Assembly (NCBI RefSeq): GCF_007830455.1
Contig: NZ_VLLB01000006.1
Location: 124,001-188,000, forward strand
Origin: Pseudoduganella lurida
GTDB lineage: Bacteria; Pseudomonadota; Gammaproteobacteria; Burkholderiales; Burkholderiaceae_D
Reading direction: 5' to 3'
Length of the DNA: 64,000 bases
Shown here: positions 28,088 to 36,055 of the stretch, in pieces
Layout: each line of letters begins with the position of its first letter
How positions within the stretch are numbered: position 1 is the stretch's first letter
Translations under genes and position numbers: made by a program
The notes under the pieces: generated by a model
Seen by the model: the letters and a program-made list of their open reading frames with translations, nothing else
What the model was told of the DNA's origin: nothing
The model's database searches: none

Positions 28088-29029
28088 ATGAATAACAGCA
28101 CCTTATCCCCGTCACTTTTGTGCACGATCAGCGACGTGGAGCGCGACACGGGCGTTGCCAAGGAAACCCTGCGGGTGTGGGAGCGGCGTTACGCCTTCCC
28201 GAATCCCGGGCGCGATCCTTTCGGCGAGCGCGTGTATTCCACCGACCAGGTCCAGAAACTGCGCCTCGTCAAGCGCCTCATCGACATGGGCTTCCGGCCC
28301 GGCAAGGTGATCGGCTGCACCGTCGCTGAACTGCAGGCGCTGGCCGAGAAGACCACCGCCAGTGCCCGCCCCCGCCCGCGCGGCCCCACACCGGACCTGC
28401 AACCGTTCCTCGACCTGGTCCGCAACCACCAGAGCGACACCCTGCGCCGCAAGCTGTCGCAGGCGCTGCTCGTGATGGGCATGCGCAATTTCGTCATCGA
28501 GCTGATGGCGCCGCTGACGATCGCCGTCGGCGATGCCTGGGCCTGCGGCGACCTGGGCGTCTGGGAAGAACACCTGTTCTCGGAAACCATGCAGATGGTG
28601 ATCCGCAGCGCCATCTTCTCCGTGCCGGCCATGAATGCCGCCAGCAGCGGCCTGCGGCCGCGCATCGTGCTGACCACGATGCCGCAGGAAAAGCATGGCC
28701 TGGGCCTGCTGATGACGGAAGCGCTGCTGGCCGCCGAAGGCGCCGCCTGCATGTCGCTGGGCGTGCAGACGCCGCTGCCGGATATCGTCGAGGCTGCCCA
28801 CGGCCTGCAGGTCGATGTAGTGGCGCTGTCCTTCTCCACTTCGGTCAATACGCGGCAGGTGCTGGACTCGCTGAAGGAGCTGCGCGCGCGGCTGCCGGAA
28901 ACGGTGGAGATCTGGGCCGGCGGGGGCAATGCCGCGCTGCGCCGCCGTGCGCCCGAGTATGTGCAGGTGCTGTCGCTGCACGACATTGCCGGTGCGCTGG
29001 CCGACTGGCGCCTGCGCATGCGCGACTGA
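28088..29029 (+). CDS. MerR-family regulator with cobalamin-binding domain (CarH/LitR-like)
   Basis: Probable light- or B12-responsive repressor. Counting from MNNSTLSP, the protein has a MerR winged helix (about 12-80), a helical cap of the B12-binding type (about 105-185) and a Rossmann B12 domain (about 190-310). It shows the diagnostic cap motif W-x9-EH (Trp151, Glu161, His162) and the lower-ligand motif E-x-H-x-x-G (Glu201, His203, Gly206). These are the residues used by adenosylcobalamin photoreceptors. The start is uncertain; an ATG 21 bases upstream is possible. No carotenoid genes are adjacent. Confidence 0.85.
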   Translation: MNNSTLSPSLLCTISDVERDTGVAKETLRVWERRYAFPNPGRDPFGERVYSTDQVQKLRLVKRLIDMGFRPGKVIGCTVAELQALAEKTTASARPRPRGPTPDLQPFLDLVRNHQSDTLRRKLSQALLVMGMRNFVIELMAPLTIAVGDAWACGDLGVWEEHLFSETMQMVIRSAIFSVPAMNAASSGLRPRIVLTTMPQEKHGLGLLMTEALLAAEGAACMSLGVQTPLPDIVEAAHGLQVDVVALSFSTSVNTRQVLDSLKELRARLPETVEIWAGGGNAALRRRAPEYVQVLSLHDIAGALADWRLRMRD

Positions 29030-29140
29030 CGGCCGCCGTCGGCGTGCCGGATGAGCAAGGCGTGCGGACCGCTCTGGTAGAATAGCCGACGCGCATCCTT
29101 ACCTATAGAGATCAGCAGCCGCCCCGGCGGCCCGCCACCC

Positions 29141-30226
29141 ATGTTCAGCTTCTTCAAGAAAAAACCCGTCACGCCCGACGCGGCAACGCCTGCGCCAGTG
29201 CCCGTGCCGGCACCTGCATTGCCCCCCGCGTTGTCCCCCGTTTCTTCGCCGGCCTTCGACCCCGCAGCCGGCCACCCTCCCGCCGAACCGCTGTCCTTCG
29301 AGATGGAGACGGCACCCCGCCTGGCGGCGAAACAGTCCTGGATGAGCCGCCTGAAGGCCGGCCTGTCGAAGACCTCCGCCAATCTGTCCGTGCTGTTCGT
29401 CGGCGCCCGCATCGACGACGACCTGTATGACGAGCTGGAAGGCGCGCTGCTGATGGCCGATGCCGGCATCGATGCGACGCAGTACCTGCTCGATGCGCTG
29501 AAGCGCCGGGTCAAGGACGACAAGCTGCTCGATGCGGCCGCCGTCAAGGTGGCGCTGAAGGAACTGATGATCGACCTGCTGCGCCCGCTGGAAAAGGGCT
29601 TCGAGCTGGGCCGGCACCAGCCCACCGTGATGATGATCTCCGGCGTGAACGGCGCCGGCAAGACGACGACCATCGGCAAGCTCGCCAAGCACATGCAGGC
29701 CCACGGCCAGTCCGTGCTGCTGGCTGCCGGCGACACGTTCCGCGCCGCCGCGCGCGAGCAGCTGATGGTCTGGGGCCAGCGCAACGACGTGACCGTCGTC
29801 TCGCAGGCGTCGTGCGACCCGGCCGCCGTGTCGTATGACGCGGTGCAGTCCGGCAAGGCGAAAGGCACCAATGTCGTGATGATCGACACGGCCGGCCGCC
29901 TGCCCACCCAGCTGCACCTGATGGCCGAACTGCAGAAGATCCAGCGCGTGATCGGCAAGGGCATGGACGGCGCGCCCCATGAAACGCTGCTCGTCATCGA
30001 CGGCAACACGGGCCAGAACGCGCTGGCGCAGGTGAAAGCCTTCGACGACGCGCTGGGACTGACCGGCCTGATCATCACGAAGCTGGACGGCACCGCGAAA
30101 GGCGGCGTGCTGGCCGCCATCGCGCGCGTGCGCCCGGTGCCCGTGTACTTCATCGGCATCGGCGAACAGATCGAGGATCTGCAGCCGTTCGACGCGACGG
30201 AATTCGTCGAGGCGCTGCTCGGCTGA
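29141..30226 (+). CDS. ftsY: Signal recognition particle receptor FtsY
   Basis: GTPase at the membrane that docks SRP-bound ribosomes at the translocon. The 361 residues start with a Pro/Ala-rich acidic A domain (about 1-60), then the N domain and the G domain with GVNGAGKTTT, DTAGRLPTQ and TKLDGTAKGG. Length is typical. It starts the ftsY-ftsE-ftsX run; ftsE begins two bases after it. A TAGAAT-like -10 lies near 29077. Confidence 0.97.
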   Translation: MFSFFKKKPVTPDAATPAPVPVPAPALPPALSPVSSPAFDPAAGHPPAEPLSFEMETAPRLAAKQSWMSRLKAGLSKTSANLSVLFVGARIDDDLYDELEGALLMADAGIDATQYLLDALKRRVKDDKLLDAAAVKVALKELMIDLLRPLEKGFELGRHQPTVMMISGVNGAGKTTTIGKLAKHMQAHGQSVLLAAGDTFRAAAREQLMVWGQRNDVTVVSQASCDPAAVSYDAVQSGKAKGTNVVMIDTAGRLPTQLHLMAELQKIQRVIGKGMDGAPHETLLVIDGNTGQNALAQVKAFDDALGLTGLIITKLDGTAKGGVLAAIARVRPVPVYFIGIGEQIEDLQPFDATEFVEALLG

Positions 30227-30228
30227 CC

Positions 30229-30927
30229 ATGATCGAATTCGCCAACGTCACCAAACAATATGCCGGTCACGGCGCGAGCAGCCACAGCGCACTGCGCGAC
30301 GTCTCGCTGACGGTCGCCAAGGGCGAGCTGGTCTACCTGGCCGGCCCGTCCGGCGCCGGCAAGTCCACGCTGCTCAAGCTGATCGCCGCCATGGAGCGCC
30401 CGAGCGCCGGCACGGTCACCGTCAACGGCACCGACATCGGCCGCCTGAAGCATGCCGGCATTCCCTTCCTGCGCCGCAACCTGGGCCTGATCTTCCAGCA
30501 GCAGCGCCTGCTCACCGACCGCTCCGTGCTGGCCAATGTGATGATGCCGATGCTGGTGACCGGCCTGCCGCGCGCGCAGTCCGAGGACCGGGCCCGCGCC
30601 GCACTCGATAAAGTGGGCCTGCTGGACCGCGCAGCTGCCCATCCGCTGGCCCTGTCCGGCGGCGAGCAGCAGCGCGTGTCGATCGCGCGCGCCATCGTCA
30701 ACCGGCCGCAGATCATCCTGGCCGACGAACCCACCGCCAACCTGGATCGCGCCAGCGCCACCAAGGTCTTCGATGCGCTCCGCGCGTTCAACAAGGTGGG
30801 CGTGACCTGCCTGATCTCGACGCACGACGAGCACGTGCTGGACAGCGCCACCCGCGTGATCCACCTGAGGCAGGGCATGCTGCAGGATGGCGTGCCGGCG
30901 GCCCCAGCGCAGGAGGTGGCGCCATGA
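30229..30927 (+). CDS. ftsE: Cell division ATP-binding protein FtsE
   Basis: ABC ATPase that, with FtsX, controls periplasmic peptidoglycan hydrolases at the septum. The 232 residues have Walker A GPSGAGKST, signature LSGGEQQR and Walker B ILADEPT. It overlaps ftsX by four bases (ATGA). A Pro/Ala tail (about 223-232) is slightly longer than in many homologues. Confidence 0.96.
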   Translation: MIEFANVTKQYAGHGASSHSALRDVSLTVAKGELVYLAGPSGAGKSTLLKLIAAMERPSAGTVTVNGTDIGRLKHAGIPFLRRNLGLIFQQQRLLTDRSVLANVMMPMLVTGLPRAQSEDRARAALDKVGLLDRAAAHPLALSGGEQQRVSIARAIVNRPQIILADEPTANLDRASATKVFDALRAFNKVGVTCLISTHDEHVLDSATRVIHLRQGMLQDGVPAAPAQEVAP

Positions 30928-31838
30928 GCATCTGGTTCCGTCAACACGGCTTTGCGCTGGGTGCCGCGCTGGTGCATGTGCGCCGCGCGCCCGGCTCCTT
31001 CCTGTTCAATATCCTCGTCGTGGCGATCGCGCTGGCGCTGCCGTTTGCCGGCCTGACCGTGCTCGACAATGTGCGGCCCGTGTCCGAACAGCTGTCGGTG
31101 GACCCGGAGCTGTCCGTGTTCCTGAAACCGGACCTGCCGCGCGAGCATGCGCAGGGCCTGGCCGGCGCGCTGCGCGCCGCCGCGCACGATGCCAGGATCA
31201 TCTTCGTGCCCCGCGAGCAGGCGCTGGAGGACCTGCAGGAAAAGAACGGCGTGGCCGGCGTGGTCGACACGCTGGGCGCCAATCCCCTGCCGGACAGCTA
31301 CATCGTGCGCCTGAACGCGTTCCAGGGTGCGGCCCAGGCGGCGGACATCGACGACATCGCCGACCAGATGCGGGCGGTGCCGGGCGTGGAATCCGTGCAG
31401 GTGGACTCGGCGTGGGTGAAGCGGCTGTCCGCGCTGCTGGGCGTGCTGCGCATGGGCCTGCTGCTGCTGGCGGCCACGCTGGGCACTGTCGTGATCGCCG
31501 TCGTGTTCAACACCATCCGGCTGCAGGTGCTGACACAGCGCGAGGAAATCCTCGTCTCGCGGCTGATCGGCGCCACCGACACCTACATCCAGCGCCCCTT
31601 CTATTACACGGGCGCGCTGCTGGGCCTGTGCGCCGGTGGCGTGGCACTGGGCGCCGTGGCGCTGTCGCTGCGGCCGTTGAACGGTGCGATCGCCGAATTC
31701 GCCCGGCTGTACGCGTCCGAGTTCCAGCTGGCGCCCCTGCAGCCACTGGCGATGGGCCTGCTGCTGGCGCTGTCCGCCGGGCTGGGCCTGGTGGGTGCGG
31801 CGCTGTCGGTGCGCCGGCAACTGAAGCGTCTTTCCTGA
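30924..31838 (+). CDS. ftsX: Cell division protein FtsX
   Basis: Membrane partner of FtsE with four membrane segments and a large periplasmic loop between the first two. The 304 residues show the first helix near 27-48, the extracellular domain to about residue 165, and three C-terminal helices with the FtsX stretch VVFNTIRLQVLTQREEI. Domain order and length are normal. Confidence 0.95.
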   Translation: MSIWFRQHGFALGAALVHVRRAPGSFLFNILVVAIALALPFAGLTVLDNVRPVSEQLSVDPELSVFLKPDLPREHAQGLAGALRAAAHDARIIFVPREQALEDLQEKNGVAGVVDTLGANPLPDSYIVRLNAFQGAAQAADIDDIADQMRAVPGVESVQVDSAWVKRLSALLGVLRMGLLLLAATLGTVVIAVVFNTIRLQVLTQREEILVSRLIGATDTYIQRPFYYTGALLGLCAGGVALGAVALSLRPLNGAIAEFARLYASEFQLAPLQPLAMGLLLALSAGLGLVGAALSVRRQLKRLS

Positions 31839-32113
31839 CGAAAAAATCGGGTAGCGAGGCCTTGTAAAAGGCGTAAGCCGCCCGCATTTCTTGCCGTAGC
31901 CCTTCTCCTTGGCGTACAACATGGCTGGCCGTCGTCCTACACGACCGCCGGCAGGTTCGTGCGTTCACGCACAGAGTGCGTTTCTTCCCCCACTTAACCT
32001 TGATACCAACCCATTGATGCAGCGCAAACGCGCGGCGACGAGGGTCTGCACAAGGCTAATTATCCCTTTGGTCTGATAGGTTTTTCACTATCAAAGCCAT
32101 AGAATCACAGCCA
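31839..32113. other. Gap upstream of rpoH without a recognised gene
   Basis: About 275 bases. No gene with a family match is seen on either strand. The last part turns A+T-rich and has a small hairpin (TGATAG at 32074-32079 with CTATCA at 32088-32093) just before the CIRCE promoter. Confidence 0.5.
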
Positions 32114-32143
32114 TTGGCACTCGTCGAGTGAGAGTGCTAATAT
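32114..32143 (+). promoter_or_regulatory. CIRCE operator (HrcA site) overlapping a sigma70 promoter of rpoH
   Basis: TTGGCACTC, nine bases, then GAGTGCTAA (32114-32140) matches the CIRCE consensus at 17 of 18 arm positions. TTGGCA (32114-32119) and TAATAT (32138-32143), 18 bases apart, form a -35/-10 pair inside the same segment. HrcA binding would therefore block the promoter. The rpoH start is about 135 bases downstream. Confidence 0.9.
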
Positions 32144-32277
32144 GTGTTCAAACGCAATGTGATGGCCGAATCGGCCCTTTCCAAGGGTTAAGACCGGATT
32201 AAGTTCATCACTGCATGCTGTAGAAGTGCCGCAGCAATCTCGCGCGGCACGGGCAAGACTTCGAGCGAGGAATGAAA

Positions 32278-33177
<900 letters not shown>

Positions 33178-33195
33178 CGGCTTGCGCGCTCCCCG

Positions 33196-33224
33196 AAACC
33201 CGGCCCCGGCCGGGTTTTGTTTTT
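33196..33224 (+). terminator. Rho-independent terminator after rpoH
   Basis: AAACCCGGCC and GGCCGGGTTT form a perfect stem around a two-base centre, followed by a T-rich tail (TTTTGTTTTT). It lies 18 bases past the rpoH stop. Confidence 0.92.
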
Positions 33225-33239
33225 GGTGGCTGGCTTCAT

Positions 33240-33293
33240 GCTGGTGTCTGACATCGTGCTGGTGCCTGACATCGTGCCGGTGTCTGACCTACT
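33240..33293. repeat. Three tandem copies of an 18-bp GGTGTCTGAC unit
   Basis: Units start at 33240, 33258 and 33276 with GCTGGTGTCTGACATCGT or close variants. More distant inverted cousins (GGTGCCAGACACC near 33339 and GGTGTCTGGCATC near 33404) lie in the same 387-bp gap, which has no other gene-like content. Related units recur at 35.8-35.9 kb and 38.2 kb. Confidence 0.8.
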
Positions 33294-33564
33294 TCTTGCC
33301 GCAGATTCTCCCTGCACCCGCTTCCCTTGTCGGGAATGGTGCCAGACACCGGCCTTCCCGCCGGGCTGATGAGCCATGCGACCTGCGAGACACCGCTCGC
33401 GCTGGTGTCTGGCATCATCCGCCAAACACCCGTGGCTGCCAGCCACGCTGCACGCGGGACGAAATGCCGGACAGCGGTCCCCTCTAGCTCTCAGCCGTGC
33501 GCCGCCCATGATGACACTTCGCTAAGATATGTTTCTCGGCCCACATGGCCGAATGGAGGCAATC

Positions 33565-34020
33565 TTGAGAACACGAGTTGGAAGGGGCTTCATCGCCACC
33601 CTCGCTTTCGCACTGCTGTTCGGTATCGTGGCGGCCTGCACCGTGACCGGCAGCCCCGCAGGCGAAGGCAAACCCAGGAAGACCAGCGCCAGCTACACGC
33701 TGCGCCAGGGCGAGATCGTCATGCTGTCGCCCGGCACCACGCTGAAGCTGGAACGCGTCAACGACAGCCGCTGCAAGCAGGGCGCTGTGTGCGTCTGGGC
33801 CGGCTTCATCAGCTACACGTTCGCGCTGGCCGGCCCGCATGGCACCCGCAGCTTCGTGCTGGCCGAGAACATGCCGAATGCGGCGCCCAGCGCCACGCTC
33901 GATGGCCTGACATTCGCACTGGAGAAACTGGAACCGCCGGAGCCGCCCGCCCTCGATGCGCCGGCGCCGGATTATCGGGTAAGCTTGCGCGTATCCATCG
34001 CCCAGCCTGCCAGCCCATGA
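33565..34020 (+). CDS. Hypothetical lipoprotein
   Basis: The 151-residue product starts at a TTG codon, five bases after GGAGG, and reads MRTRVGRGFIATLAFALLFG with lipobox VAAC, so the mature protein begins at a lipidated cysteine. The rest is a small beta-rich domain with a conserved-looking CKQGAVCVWAG segment. I do not recognise a characterised family. Its stop overlaps the gamma-glutamyltransferase start as ATGA, so the two are translationally coupled. Confidence 0.8.
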   Translation: MRTRVGRGFIATLAFALLFGIVAACTVTGSPAGEGKPRKTSASYTLRQGEIVMLSPGTTLKLERVNDSRCKQGAVCVWAGFISYTFALAGPHGTRSFVLAENMPNAAPSATLDGLTFALEKLEPPEPPALDAPAPDYRVSLRVSIAQPASP

Positions 34021-35771
34021 CCCCTCTCCGCCAGCGCCATCTCACCACCGCCATCCTCCTCACCCTCAGCTGCACCATCGCCATCGCGAAGACGCCCGTC
34101 GCCACCGGCACGGGTGGTGCCGTGGCGACCATCAGCGAGGAGGCGTCACGCGCGGCGCTGACGATCCTGAACCGCGGCGGCAATGCCGTCGATGCGGCCG
34201 TGGCGGCGGCCGCCACGCTGGGCGTGACGGACCCGTTTTCCTGCGGCGTAGGCGGCGGCGGCTTCATGGTGCTGTACCTGGCCAAGGACAAGCGCGTGAT
34301 CACCATCGATCACCGCGAGACAGCGCCGATGTCGTTCCAGCCCGCGGTATTCCTCGACAACGGCAAGGAGATGGACTTCGAGACGGTCGTTGCCAGCGGC
34401 ATGTCGGTCGGCGTGCCCGGCACCGTGCGCGGCTGGCACGAAGCACTGCAGCGCTACGGCACCATGTCGTTCAGGGACGTGCTGGCGCCGGCAATCGGCG
34501 TGGCGGACAAGGGCTTCACCGTCAGCGAGAATTTCACCCACCTGGTCGACCAGAACACCGCCAAGTTCAGCCGCTTCCCTGCCACTGCCGCCCTGTACCT
34601 GCGCAACGGCAAGGCCATCCGGGCCGGCACGCTGCTGCGCAATCCTGACCTGGCGCGCACCTACCAGACGCTGGCCAGGGGCGGCGTCAAGGCCTTCTAC
34701 CAGGGCCCGCTGGCCCGGGCCATCGTCGATGCCGTCAACCGTCCTGCCACCGCGCCCGGCATGACGGTGCGCGGCGGCGCGATGACGCTGGCCGACCTGG
34801 CGAACTACGAAGCGCGCATCCGCCAGCCCGTGCACAGCACCTACCGTGGCTACGACCTGTACGGCATGCCGCTGCCGAGCAGTGGCGGCGTGGCCGTGTT
34901 CGAGGCGCTGAACATCCTGGAAGGCTGGGACCTAAAATCCCTGCCGCGCGACAGGGCCGAGCACCTGTACCTGGAGGCCAGCCGTCTGGCGTTCGCCGAC
35001 CGCAATGCCTACCTGGCCGACCCGGAATATGTCGATGCGCCCATCGCGGGACTGCTCAGCAAGGGCTACGCGGCGCAGCGGCGCGCGCTCGTCGATGAGA
35101 CGCGCGCTGCCAGCGGTCCCGTCGCGGCGGGCGATCCGTATCCCTTCCAGCAGGATGCCAGCGTGCCGCTGCGTCCCGCCGCTGTGAAACTGCAGCAGGA
35201 AGGCGCGCACACCACGCACCTGACCGTCTCCGACAAGGACGGCAACATCGTCTCCTACACCTTCACCATCGAATCGTGGGGCGGCAGCGGCATCGTCGTG
35301 CCGGGCCACGGCTTCCTGCTCAATAACGAGATGACGGACTTCGACTTCACCGGTCCGCAGCCGAACGTGCCGGAGGCGGGCAAGCGGCCGCGCAGCAGCA
35401 TGGCGCCGACCATCGCGCTGAAGGACGGCAAGCCGGCGTTCTCGATCGGCAGCCCGGGCGGCGCCACGATCATCACCACCGTGCTGCAGACGATCGTCAA
35501 CTACGTCGACCTGGGCATGCGCATGGACCAGGCCGTCGATGCGCCGCGGCTGTCCGAACGGAACGGCACCGCCACCGATATCGAGCCCGGCTTCGCCACC
35601 GGCGCGCAGGCCGGCACGCTGGCCCGCTACGGCCAGCGCTGGTCCGACGCCCCCGAGGAAATCGGCGCCGCCAACGCCCTCGTCTTCAACCCGGACGGCA
35701 CCGTCACGGCCGTCAGCGAAGGCCACCGCCACGGCATCGGCAGCGCGCTGGTGCAGAAGTCCGCGCACTGA
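34017..35771 (+). CDS. ggt: Gamma-glutamyltransferase
   Basis: Periplasmic Ntn-hydrolase that cleaves gamma-glutamyl bonds of glutathione and related peptides. The 584 residues begin with a signal peptide (ending near TIAIAKT). The autocleavage site is in AHTTHLTVSDKDGN, where the threonine of the HLT triplet becomes the N-terminal nucleophile of the small subunit, followed by the SWGGSG and PRSSMAPTI motifs. Length is normal. It overlaps a lipoprotein gene by four bases. Confidence 0.95.
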   Translation: MTPLRQRHLTTAILLTLSCTIAIAKTPVATGTGGAVATISEEASRAALTILNRGGNAVDAAVAAAATLGVTDPFSCGVGGGGFMVLYLAKDKRVITIDHRETAPMSFQPAVFLDNGKEMDFETVVASGMSVGVPGTVRGWHEALQRYGTMSFRDVLAPAIGVADKGFTVSENFTHLVDQNTAKFSRFPATAALYLRNGKAIRAGTLLRNPDLARTYQTLARGGVKAFYQGPLARAIVDAVNRPATAPGMTVRGGAMTLADLANYEARIRQPVHSTYRGYDLYGMPLPSSGGVAVFEALNILEGWDLKSLPRDRAEHLYLEASRLAFADRNAYLADPEYVDAPIAGLLSKGYAAQRRALVDETRAASGPVAAGDPYPFQQDASVPLRPAAVKLQQEGAHTTHLTVSDKDGNIVSYTFTIESWGGSGIVVPGHGFLLNNEMTDFDFTGPQPNVPEAGKRPRSSMAPTIALKDGKPAFSIGSPGGATIITTVLQTIVNYVDLGMRMDQAVDAPRLSERNGTATDIEPGFATGAQAGTLARYGQRWSDAPEEIGAANALVFNPDGTVTAVSEGHRHGIGSALVQKSAH

Positions 35772-35797
35772 CTCTCGGCAAGCGCTACAGCCGAGTT

Positions 35798-35826
35798 CGT
35801 GTCCTGGGGCCAGGCACCCTGACACG
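35798..35826. repeat. Interspersed hairpin repeat, CGTGTC...GACACG
   Basis: Arms CGTGTC (35798-35803) and GACACG (35821-35826) enclose CTGGGGCCAGGCACC, itself partly palindromic. It shares the GTGTC/GCCTGG/GACAC words with the units at 33240, 35899 and 38205. Confidence 0.7.
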
Positions 35827-35898
35827 AGCTGAACAACTGAATTTCGACGCCGGTTGGCGCAGCCTGCTCTCTTTGCGAGACACTCAGAAAAAACGGTT

Positions 35899-35939
35899 GA
35901 GTCCGTGTCACAGTGCCTGACCCCACGTGACACGGACTC
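35899..35939. repeat. Interspersed hairpin repeat with 13-bp perfect arms
   Basis: GAGTCCGTGTCAC (35899-35911) and GTGACACGGACTC (35927-35939) are exact complements around a 15-base loop containing GTGCCTGACCCC. There is no T run, so it is not a typical terminator. It lies between ggt and the TonB receptor. Confidence 0.85.
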
Positions 35940-36016
35940 GGCCATTCATGCCACGGGATCCCTTTACGAACCTTTACAGCACGGCATGCTTGTCGGTCGA
36001 TACGTAGATGCCCTAA

Positions 36017-36035
36017 AATGAGAATAATTCTCATT
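36017..36035. promoter_or_regulatory. Fur box upstream of the TonB receptor
   Basis: AATGAGAAT-A-ATTCTCATT is a perfect 9-1-9 dyad of the Fur type, about 20 bases before the receptor start codon. Fur with iron bound would repress the gene; iron limitation would release it. Confidence 0.9.
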
Positions 36036-36055
36036 CTCAAACATATAAGGACATC

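Noticed and set aside
28189..30864. An 891-codon open frame on the minus strand
   Set aside because: It lies opposite the MerR/B12 gene, ftsY and ftsE, all with clear family motifs. Long antisense frames are common in GC-rich DNA, and the translated sequence has no recognisable domain.
31860..31925. Possible relic of a coding sequence on the minus strand (MLYAKEKGYGKK) after ftsX
   Set aside because: It is too short and without a family match to call a pseudogene.
33240..33293. Possible CRISPR array in the 18-bp tandem repeats
   Set aside because: The units are directly adjacent with no spacers, and no cas genes are present. The 14-bp and 45-bp tandems fail for the same reason.
35899..35939. 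Terminator between ggt and the TonB receptor
   Set aside because: The hairpin is strong but has no T run on either side and shares words with the dispersed repeat family, so it was listed as a repeat.
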